Assembly (NCBI GenBank): GCA_035048485.1
Contig: CM068588.1
Location: 29,406,769-29,470,768, forward strand
DNA: 64,000 nucleotides
From: Pteria penguin
Lineage: Eukaryota > Mollusca > Bivalvia > Pterioida > Pteriidae
Direction of reading: 5' to 3'
Positions within the stretch are counted from its first letter, which is position 1. Each line of letters begins with the position of its first letter. Shown here one piece after another: positions 33,667 to 45,600 of the stretch. The position numbers and the translations under genes were made by a program. A model generated the notes under the pieces. It was not told where the DNA came from. It worked only from the letters and a program-made list of their open reading frames with translations, and made no database searches.

Positions 33667-36600
33667 GTAAGTTATCAGTTTAAGAAAATTAAGTTATTAA
33701 ACACGTTTACATACTAAGCTCTATTACATACCTTTGTAAGAAACAATTACAATAAGAAAACGATGCTTTACTATGGCTTCATATATTATATCAGTTTTCA
33801 CATGTCATTCTTAGTCTGTGACTCAGTGACCAAATTAATCAATAAAATAGTTCGATATTGTGTATACTAGGCCCTGAACTTGTTTGTGCCAGAGAGGCAA
33901 GACCTACGTCCCTTTATCATACCAAAGATACATTACATTAGTAAATCAATATAAGTCAAGTATTCATGAACCCTCAAGATTTCTGTTGGCAGTATCTCCC
34001 TTTAAGCCTTTATTTGGCAGTATAATAGATAAGAGGTCACACAAAACTCACTTATAGCATAGTATAGTATAATGTAGTATAGCATAGTAGTATATAGTGT
34101 AAAATGTTACTAGTATAGTATAGTATAGTATAGTATAGTTATCTAAAGCGACACTGCTTATGGATATACAAACGAAATGCACATAAATAACATACACTAA
34201 GGTCAAATGTATGAATGATTCACGCTAGTACAAATTATATCAATATTACAACAAAGTTATACAGTTTTTCTGAAGTTAAAAGCATAGTTTAATGTATTTT
34301 CCAATGTTACACAATTCTTTTGTATTATCTGACCTAAGCAAATGAAAAGACAAAAGGTCTTCGAAAACAGTAAAGTTTCCAAAATTTAATTCTTAAGTTA
34401 TGATAGACGAGACGTTTCAATATAAAATGGAATTCTTCTTCTATGTTTATTTTGCATAGAAATCACATTCGTCTTTCTAAAGGTACATTTTTATAACGAC
34501 CCGTTTCAATACATAAACAATGAGATGAAAACGCTATTTCTAAATGAACTTTTTCAATTGATTATTAATTGGTCAACTAAGCGTATACGTATATATATAT
34601 ATATTCGATGATGTAGTTATTCCAGACATGACGGAATGGAGATAAATACCTGTTAACTGATTATCAACTAAAGCTACAATACAATCTGATTAAAACCAAA
34701 TCCCTACTTCGCTCGTCGTTTCTGATGATTTCAATTAGATTGAGCTACAATATTTTAACCTTCTAAATTATTATGATTAAACAATATATTCTTCCTTCCA
34801 ATCTCTGATAAGACATTTCCGACCCAGTTATTAGCCTTTGAAATTCTCACTAAATCCGTTACACAGACAACTACAATGCAATTATAAATAATAGTATCCA
34901 GAAAATTCAAACAGTATTTAATGTAAACTTTTCTTTTATACGATAAATGTCCCTAATTCACAATATATCATAGAATTTGGTGTTGATCTTTCAACCCCCA
35001 AAATATTCTAGCAAAAGTTAAAATGAGTTTTTCTAATAAAAAAGCCAAGCACCCCCCCCCCCCCACACACACACACACAAAGATAAATAAATTAATGTAC
35101 AAGAAAGATTTTCTTGATTAATAGAAGGGCCTATACTTGTATTCAGTAAAAATTGTTTTCATCTTATGTGATGAATATTTCCGTTTCCATTAATGAAAAC
35201 TGTTTCAGATCAAATCTGTGTTTAGAAACATTTCACCCAGAGAAAAAAAGTCTACGTTTCAACAAAGGACGAGTATTGTTTTAATTAGAACATCACTTGA
35301 ATGATTTATATGATCTGTCTAATTTAAATAATTACAAGAGATTTATTTTATAGACTATTTATTGATTAACAGTATTATATATAAACAAATCTCTTTGATT
35401 TCTGTTATAAATATACAATGAATTCACAATGGATCGTCTTACATTAGATATATCTGAAGATTTTCTGAATACAAAAAGAAATACGATCGTTTAAAAACGT
35501 TAATGGAAAGTTAAAAGTTCGAAACAATGCATCTTTATTCATAATGTCTGTATATGAATACAATTGATGTCAGTGCTTTTTACCGAGCACAAGAAAAAGT
35601 TTTAGCCTAAGAATTAGTTGTCACTACATGTATCATTGTATGTACTCAACGGGTAAGAAGAAGAAACTGCAAAACTGTACTACGCTCTTCTTTCATATAT
35701 ACTGGCATTTTTAATACAACATATATAATAACTTGATCTAAACAAGGAAGCATTTACGCCAACAACAAAACACAAAAGGGTTTATTCCCACTTGGCCAAC
35801 ATTCTGAAATCTTCAATTGGCTTTTAGCCAACATTTTGATTTTACGCATGAATGCACAACAGGTAAATTTACGCTATAGTCTATATCTATTTAACCGAGT
35901 CGAGAATCGTAAAAACGGAAAATAAATATATAAAGTCAGAGACATATATACACAGTATATATGTCTCTGACAACATAATGTAATTGTTGAATAGTAAATT
36001 CTACGAAATAAGTCGGAGACCTTTTTTAATGATGTGTTGTGTGTTGTATTGAACGCATGTTCTCAAAATTTCAAACCTACCGTATATCAAGAACATTGTT
36101 ACGGCGGCATCATGAAACAAAATATATACACCAGTTATAGGAATGTGATGTAATTTAAAATAATAACAGTAATTATGAGTATGTATTTAGTGAATATTTC
36201 TTCCATATACCCATGTCTTGAGGCCATGAGAGGGCTGTATTACCCGTGTCTTGAGGTCAATGATAATGTTGTATTACCCATGTCTTGTTGTTAATGATAA
36301 TGTTGTATTACCCATGTCTTGTGGTCAATGATAGGGTTGTATTACCCATGTCTTGAGGTCAATGATAGGGTTGTATTACCCATGTCTTGAGGTCAATGAT
36401 AATGTTGTATTACCCATGTCTTGTTGTTAATGATAATGTTGTATTACCCATGTCTTGTGGTCAATGATAGGGTTGTATTACCCATGTCTTGAGGTCAATG
36501 ATAGGGTTGTATTACCCATGTCTTGAGGCCAATGATAGGGTTGTATTACCCATGTCTTGTGGTCAATGATAATGTTGTATTACCCGTGTCTTGAGGTCAA

Positions 36601-39600
36601 TGATAGGGTTGCATTACCCATGTCTTGAGGTCAATGATAGGGTTGTATTACCCATGTCTTGAGGTCAATGATAGGGTTGTATTACCCATATCTTGAGGTG
36701 AATGATAGGGTTGTATTACCCATGTCTTGAGGTCAATGATAATGTTGTATTACCCATGTCTTGTTGTTAATGATAATGCTGTATTACCCATGTCTTGAGG
36801 TCAAGGATAATGCTGTATTACCCATGTCCTGAGGTCAATAATAATGCTGTATTACCCATGACTTGAGGTCAAGGATAATGCTGTATTACCCATGTTTTGA
36901 GGTCAATGATAATGCTGTATTACCCATGTCTGGAGGTCAGTGATAATGCTGTATTACCCATGTCTTGAGGTCAAGGATAATGCTGTATTACCCATGTCCT
37001 GAGGTCAAGGATAATGCTGTATTACCCATGACTTGAGGTCAAGGATAATGCTGTATTACCCATGTCTTGAGGTCAATGATAATGCTGTATTACCCATGTC
37101 TAGAGGTCAATGATAATGCTGTATTACCCATGTCTTGAGGTCAAGGATAATGCTGTATTACCCATGTTCTGAGGTCAAGGATAATGCTGTATTACCCATG
37201 TCATCAGGTCAATGATAGCACTCTATTGCCCATGCCTTGAGGTCAATGAAAAGACTGTATTACCCATGATTTGAGGTAAATGATAATGTTGTATTTCCCA
37301 TGTCTTGAGGCCAATGAGAGGGCTGTATTACCCGTGTCTTGAGGTCAATGATAGAGTTGCATTACCCATGTCTTGAGGTCAATGATAATGTTGTATTACC
37401 CATGTCTTGTTGTTAATGATAATGTTGAATTACCCGTGTCTTGAGGTCAATGATAGGGCTGTATTACCCATGTCTTGAGGTCAATGATAGAGTTGCATTA
37501 CCCATGTCTTAAGGTCAATCATAATGCTGTATTACCCATGTCTTGTTAATGATAATGTTGTATTACCCGTGTCTTGAGGTGAATGATAGGGTCGTATTAC
37601 CCATGTCTTGAGGTCAATGATAGGGTTGTATTACCCATATCTTGAGGTGAATGATAGGGTTGTATTACCCATGTCTTGAGGTCAATGATAATGTTGTATT
37701 ACCCATGCCTTGTTGTTAATGATAATGCTGTATTACCCATGTCTTGAAGTCAAGGATAATGCTGTATTACCCATGTCTTGAGGTGAATGATAATGCTGTA
37801 TTACCCATGTCTTGAGGTCAAGGATAATGTTGTATTACCCATGTCTTGAGGTCAAGGATAATGCTGTATTACCCATGCCTTGAGGTCAATGATAATGCTG
37901 TATTACCCATGTCTGGAGGTCAATGATAATGCTGTATTACCCATGTCTTGAGGTCAAGGATAATGCTGTATTACCCATGTTCTGAGGTCAAGGCTAATGC
38001 TGTATTACCCATGTCATCAGGTCAATGATAGCACTCTATTACCCATGTCTTGAGGTCAATCAAAAGACTGTATTACCCATGATTTGAGGTAAATGATAAT
38101 GTTGTATTACCCATGTCTTGAGGCCAAAGAGAGGGCTGTAATACCCGTGTCCTGAGGTCAATGATAATGTTGTATTACCTATGTCTTGCTGTTAATGATA
38201 ATGTTGTTTTACCCGTGTCTTGAGGTCAATGATAGGGCTGTATTACCCATGTCTTGAGGTCAATGATAGGGTTGTATTACCCATGTCTTGAGGTCAATGA
38301 TAATGCTGTATTACCCATGTGTTGTTGTTAATGATAATGTGGTATTACCCATGTCTTGAGGTCAATGATAGGGCTGTATTACCCATGTTTTGAGGTCAAT
38401 GATAGGGTTGTATTACCCATGTCTTGTGGTCAATGATAATGTTGTATTACCCATGTCTTGAGGTGAATGATAGGGTTGTATTACCCATATCTTGAGGTCA
38501 ATGATAATGTTGTATTACCCATGTCTTGAGGTCAATGATAGGGTTGTATTACCCATGTCTTGAGGTCAATGATAATGTTGTATTACCCATGTCTTGTTGT
38601 TAATGATAATGTTGTATTACCCGTGTCTTGAGGTCAATGATAGGGCTGTATTACCCATGTTTTGAGGTCAATGATAGGGTTGTATTACCCATGTCTTGTG
38701 GTCAATGATAATGTTGTATTACCCATGTCTTGAGGTGAATGATAGGGTTGTATTACCCATATCTTGAGGTCAATGATAATGTTGTATTACCCGTGTCTTG
38801 AGGTCAATGATAGGGCTGTATTACCCATGTTTTGAGGTCAGTGATAGGGTTGTATTACCCATATCTTGAGGTCAATGATAATGTTGTATTACCCATGTCT
38901 TGAGGTCAATGATAGGGTTGTATTACCCATGTCTTGAGGTCAATGATAATTTTGTATTACCCATGTCTTGTTGTTAATGATAATGTTGTTTTACCCGTGT
39001 CTTGAGGTCAATGATACGGCTGTATTACCCATGTCTTGAGGTGAATGATAATGTTGTATTACCCATGTCTTGAGGTAAATGATAATGCTGTATTACCCAT
39101 GTCTTGTTGTTAATGATAATGTTGTTTTACCCGTGTCTTGAGGTTAATGATACGGCTGTATTACCCATGTCTTGAGGTCAATGATAGGGTTGTATTACCC
39201 ATGTCTTGAGGTAAATGGTAATGCTGTATTACCCATGTCTTGTTGTTAATGATAATGTTGTATTACCCGTGTCTTGAGGTCAATGATAGGGCTGTATTAC
39301 CCATGTCTTGAGGTCAATGATAGGGTTGTATTACCCATATCTTGAGGTGAATGATAGGGTTGTATTACCCATGTCTTGAGGTCAATGATAATGTTGTATT
39401 ACCCATGTCTTGTTGTTAATGATAATGTTGTATTACCCGTGTCTTGGGGTCAATGATAGGGCTGTATTACCCATGTTTTGAGGTCAATGATAATGTTGTA
39501 TTACCCATGTCTTGTGGTCAATGATAATGTTGTATTACCCATGTCTTGGGGTGAATGATAGGGTTGTATTACCCATATCTTGAGGTCAATGATAATGTTG

Positions 39601-42600
39601 TATTACCCATGTCTTGAGGTCAATGATAGGGTTGTATTACCCATATCTTGAGGTCAATGATAATGTTGTATTACCCATGTCTTGTGGTCAATGATAGGGT
39701 TGTATTACCCATGTCTTGAGGTCAATGATAATGTTGTATTACCCATGTCTTGTTGTTAATGATAATGTTGTATTACCCGTGTCTTGGGGTCAATGATAGG
39801 GCTGTATTACCCATGTTTTGAGGTCAATGATAATGTTGTATTACCCAAGTCTTGTGGTCAATGATAATGTTGTATTACCCATGTCTTGAGGTGAATGATA
39901 GGGTTGTATTACCCATATCTTGCGGTCAATGATAATGTTGTATTACCCATGTCTTGAGGCCAATGATAGGGTGGTATTACCCATATCTTGAGGTCAATGA
40001 TAATGTTGTATTACCCATGTCTTGAGGTCAATGATAGGGTTGTATTACCCATGTCTTGAGGTCAATGATAATGCTGTATTACCCATGTCTTGAGGTGAAT
40101 GATAATGCTGTATTACCCATGTCTTGAGGTGAATGATAATGCTGTATTACCCATGTCTTGAGGTCAAGGATAATGCTGTATTACCCATGTCTTGAGGTCA
40201 AGGATAATGCTGTATTACCCATGTCTTGAGGTCAATGATAATGCTGTATTATCCATGTCTTGTTGTTAATGATAAAGTTGTTTTACCCGTGTCTTGGGGT
40301 CAATGATAAGACTGTATTTTTCCCATGTCTTGAGGTCAATGATACGGTTGTATTACCCATGTCTTGTGGTCAATGATAATGTTGTATTACCGATGTCTTG
40401 AGGTGAATGATAGGGTTGTATTACCCATATCTTGAGGTCAATGATAATGTTGTATTACCCGTGTCTTGAGGTCAATGATAGGGCTATATTACCCATGTCT
40501 TGAGGTCAATGATAGGGTTGTATTACCCATGTCTGGAGGTCAATGATAATGTTGTATTACCCATGTCTTGAGGTCAATAACAATGTTGTATTACCCATGT
40601 CTTGTTGTTAATGATAAAGTTGTTTTACCCGTGTCTTGGGGTCAATGATAAGACTGTATTTTTCCCATGCCTTGAGGTCAATGATACGGTTGTATTACCG
40701 ATGTCTTGAGGTCAATGAAAAGACTGTATTACCCATGTCCTGAGGTCAGTGATAAAACCGCATTACCCATGTCCTGAGGTCAATGATAATGCTGTATTAC
40801 CCATGTCTTGAGGTCAATGATAGGGCTGTATTGCCCATGTTTTGAGGTCAATGATAGGGTTGTATTACCCATGTCTTGTGGTCAATGATAATGTTGTATT
40901 ACCGATGTCTTGAGGTGAATGATAGGGTTGTATTACCCATATCTTGAGGTCAATGATAATGTTGTATTACCCATGTCTTGAGGTCAATGATAGGGTTGTA
41001 TTACCCATGTCTTGTTGTTAATGATAATGTTGTATTACCCGTGTCTTGAGGTCAATGATAGGGTTGTATTACCCATGTCTTGAGGTGAATGATAGGGTTG
41101 TATTACCCATATCTTGAGGTCAATGATAATGTTGTATTACCCATGTCTTGAGGTCAATGATAGGGCTGTATTACCCATGTCTTGAGGTCAATGATAGGGT
41201 TGTATTACCCATGTCTTGAGGTCAATGATAATGTTGTATTACCCATGTCTTGTTGTTAATGATAATGTTGTATTACCCGTGTCTTGAGGTCAATGATAGG
41301 GCTGTATTACCCATGTCTTGAGGTCAATGATAATGTTGTATTACCCATATCTTGAGGTCAATGATAATGTTGTATTACCCATGTCTTGTTGTTAATGATA
41401 ATGTTGTATTACCCATGTCTTGTGGTCAATGATAGGGTTGTATTACCCATGTCTTGAGGTCAATGATAATGTTGTTTTACCCGTGTCTTGAGGTCAATGA
41501 TAGGGCTGTATTACCCATGTCTTGAGGTCAATGATAGGGTTGTATTACCCATGTCTTGAGGTCAATGATAGAGTTGTATTACCCATATCTTGAGGTCAAT
41601 AATAATGTTGTATTACCCATGTCTTGAGGTCAATGATAGGGTTGTATTACCCATGTCTTGAGGTCAATGATAATTCTGTATTATCCATGTCTTGTTGTTA
41701 ATGATAATGTTGTATTACCCGTGTCTTGAGGTCAATGATAGGGCTATATTACCCATGTCTTGAGGTCAATGATAGGGTTGTATTACCCATGTCTGGAGGT
41801 CAACGAAAAGACTGTATTACCCATGTCCTGAGGTCAGTGATAAAACCGCATTACCCATGTCCTGAGGTCAATGATAATGCTGTATTACCCATGTCTTGAG
41901 GTCAATGATAGGGTTTTATTACCCATGTCTTGTGGTCAATGATAATGTTGTATTACCGATGTCTTGAGGTGAATGATAGGGTTGTATTACCCATATCTTG
42001 AGGTGAATGATAGGGTTGTATTACGCATGTCTTGAGGTCAATGATAATGTTGTATTACCCATGTCTTGTTGTTAATGATAATGTTGTATTACCCGTGTCT
42101 TGAGGTCAATGATAGGGTTGTATTACCCATGTCTTGAGGTGAATGATAGAGTTGTATTACCCATATCTTGAGGTCAATGATAATGTTGTATTACCCATGT
42201 CTTGAGGTCAATGATAATGTTGTATTACCCATGTCTTGAGGTCAATGATAGGGCTGTATTACCCATGTCTTGAGGTCAATGATAATGTTGTATTACCCAT
42301 GTCTTGTTGTTAATGATAATGTTGTTTTACCCGTGTCTTGAGGTCAATGATAGGGCTGTATTACCCATGTCTTGAGGTCAATGATAGGGTTGTATTACCC
42401 ATGTCTTGAGGTCAATGATAATGCTGTATTATCGATGTCTTGTTGTTAATAATAATGTTGTATTACCCGTGTCTTGAGGTCAATGATAGGGATATATTAC
42501 CCATGTCTTGAGGTCATTGATAATGTTGTATTACCCATGTCTTGTTGTTAATTTTAATGTTGTTTTACCCGTATCTTGAGGTCAATGATAAGACTGTATT

Positions 42601-45600
42601 TTTCCCATGTCTTGAGGTCAATGATAAGACTGTATTTTTCCCATGTCTTGAGGTCAATGATACGGTTGTATTACCCATGTCTCGACGGTTTTTAAGATAA
42701 ATGATAGGAATGTTTTCCTTTATCTCAAGGTCAACTATTGGGGTTTATTCTCAATATTTCGAGGTCAATGTATTGCCTTTTGTCTCCAGGTAAATGATAG
42801 ATTGTATTCGCCATGTCTCCAGGTCAATGAGATTTTTTCCGATGTCTTCAGGTATAATATATAATTATTCATCATGTCTTCAGGTCAGTGATTGATTGTA
42901 TTCACAATGTAACCAGGTCAATGATAGATTGTATTCGCCATGTCTCCAGGTGAATAGCAGATTGTATTCCTCATGTCTCCAGGTCAATGATAGATTGTAG
43001 TCCCCATGTCTCCAGGTCAGTGATAGATTGTATTCACGATGTCTCCAGGTCAATGACATTGTATTCCCAATGTCTCCAGGTCAATGATAGATTGTATTCA
43101 CAATGTCTCCAGGTCATTGACAGATTGCATTCCAATGTCTCCAGGTCAATGATGGACTGTATTCGCCATGTCTCTAGGTCAATGATAGATTGTATTTCCA
43201 TGTTTCTTGGTCAATGATCGACTATATTCCCAATGTTTCGAGGTATATGAAAGCGATGTAATTTCCAAGGATTGGGGTAAATGGTTTTATTTCTTTGGTT
43301 TCGAGATGTTTATTCCCATATCTCGATTTAAAATTACAGCATTGTTTTCTCCATGTTTGAAGAAAAGTGATAGGGTAATATTCCTCATGCAATGTCACTA
43401 TGGCAATAACAACATTGTCTCATGGTGGACATTCAGAGAACCCTGGAAATCAGAGGTGAGATAAAATGCCCGGATGGAGTAAGCGTCTCCTGCTTGGCTA
43501 GGTACTCTAATGTGGAAATCAGAGTCGAGATAAAATGCCCAGGAGGAGTGAGCGTCTCCTACTTGGCTAGTAACTATAATGTGGAAATCAGAGTCGAGAT
43601 AAAATGCTCGGGAGGAGTAAGCGTCTCCTATTTGGCTAGGTACTCTAATGTGGAAATCAGAGTCGAGATAAAATGCCTGGGAGGAGTAAGCGTCTCCTAT
43701 TTGGCTAGGTACTCTAATGTGGAAATCAGAGGCGAGATAAATTCCCGGGAGGAGTAGGCGTCTCCTATTTGGCTAGGTACTCTAATGTGGAATAAGAGAC
43801 GAGATAAAATGCCGTGGGGAGGGGGGGGGTTAAGCATCTCCTACTTGGCTAGGTACTCTAATGTGGAAATCAAAGGCGAGATAAAATGCCTGGAAGGAGT
43901 AAGCGTCTTCTACTTGGCTAGGTACTCTAATGTGGAAATCAGAGGTGAGATAAAATACCAGGGATGAGTAAGCGTCTTCTACTTGGTTATGTATTCTAAT
44001 GTTGAAATCAGAGGAGAGATAAGATGCCCAAATGGAGTAAGCATCTCCTGCTTGGCTAGGTATTCAGAGGCGACAAAATGCCCGAGAGGAGTAAGCGTCT
44101 CCCACCTGGTTAGGTTTTCTAATGTGGAAATCAGAGGCGAGATAAAATGTCCCAATGGAGTAAGCGTCTCCTGCTTGGCTATGTACTGTTTATAGTTTTG
44201 AGAAAAATATTGACAAAAACTCTCTCTTTAACTGTTGTATTAAAGTTAACAGATGAGATTTAACTCTTTCATGTTGAACAATTAGGTTTCTTATCTTTAA
44301 AAACAATATATATTGTTTCATGCCGATATAGTATAATGTATGCAATATTATTATAGTATTTGGCAATCTTTAATCGTATGTACCTGCCAGTGGTCAGTGG
44401 ATTCTCTGAGAACGTGAACAGTAAAACTGACCACAATATAGGTATGATATCCCTGGTATGACGTATAAATAAATCTGTATAAGGTTTTATAGCACTTGTT
44501 CTAGGTAAGAAATACAGCACAATATAACATTGTTCTTGTGATTTTAGGTTCGGATGTTCCGACCTGTAGTTTGCCGCGGTTTCGACAACGGAGTACCTAC
44601 TCCACAACTACCCTGGAGATTCTCCATGCTACGTTCGCTCAAAACGGTTACCCTTCCCGATCAGAACGGAGCCATTTGTCAGACCTCACTGGGGAGAGCG
44701 AAACCAGAATAGCTGTAAGTATTCTTATTTTCTGTTTGATAAAGCTTAGCATAAAACGCAGTGTTCTGGAACAATCAAGTCAGGGATTCTATGACTGTAA
44801 CCCACATTTTACCTCGGTGTTGATAAAGCTTAGCATAAAACGCAGTATTCTGGAACAATCAAGTCATGGATTCTATGACTGTAACCCACATTTTACCTCG
44901 GTGTTGATAAAGCTTAGCATAAAATTCAGTGCTCTGGAACAATCAAGTCAGGGATTCTATGACTGTAACCCACATTTTACCTCGGTGTTGATAAAGCTTA
45001 GCATAAAACGCAGTGTTCTGGAACAATCAAGTCATGGATTCTATGACTGTAACCCACATTTTACCTCGTTGTTGATAAAGCTTAGCATAAAATTCAGTGC
45101 TCTGGAACAATCAAGTCAGGGATTCTATGACTGTAACCCACATTTTACCTCGGTGTTGATAAAGCTTAGCATAAAATTCAGTGCTCTGGAACAATCAAGT
45201 CAGGGATTCTATGACTGTAACCCACATTTTACCTCGGTGTCGTATGGGGTTTTGGTCAGAACGATTTCATTCATACCGAGTGGGATTTCCCCTCGCTTCT
45301 GATAACAATTATACACTTGCAAAACAAATTTGTGGCTTACATTTAAATGCACTGATAATTTGCCGCATCGTATCAATGATTTCCTTGAGATCAATTTTAT
45401 TACAACTACATGCAGCCATTTGTTTGGAATTCATGTTGTGTTGTCTATATCCCCCGTATTCATGAACGTAGTACATTTGACCAAAACCCACGTAGCGCTG
45501 ATATAAAATTAGGGTTTATGGTAGGAGTCATCGAATTTAAAACAATAATAACTGTAGGGAAACAGGCTGCTGGTTCGAACCCACACTTGTATCAAAGTGC

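Larger units (their letters stand above)
33667..44547 (+). other. Homeobox intron 1 (10.9 kb)
   Basis: GTAAGT to TTTTAG. Contents in order: AT-rich sequence with no recognised feature to 36.18 kb apart from a (TATAG)n tract (34056-34140), C14(AC)n at 35053-35080 and a 17-bp hairpin; then the 34-bp minisatellite and its diverged shoulder; then the 69-bp array; then about 350 bases of plain sequence before exon 2. Confidence 0.6.

Noticed and set aside
36180..42690. Possible CRISPR array (regular 34-bp spacing)
   Set aside because: Units are contiguous variants of each other with no unique spacers, in a eukaryotic intron. The other arrays fail for the same reason.
43422..44195. Chain of plus-strand frames with VEIRGEIKCPGGVSVSYLARY-type repeats
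   Set aside because: Generated by the 69-bp unit (a multiple of three); broken by indels and lacking any splice link to the homeobox exons.
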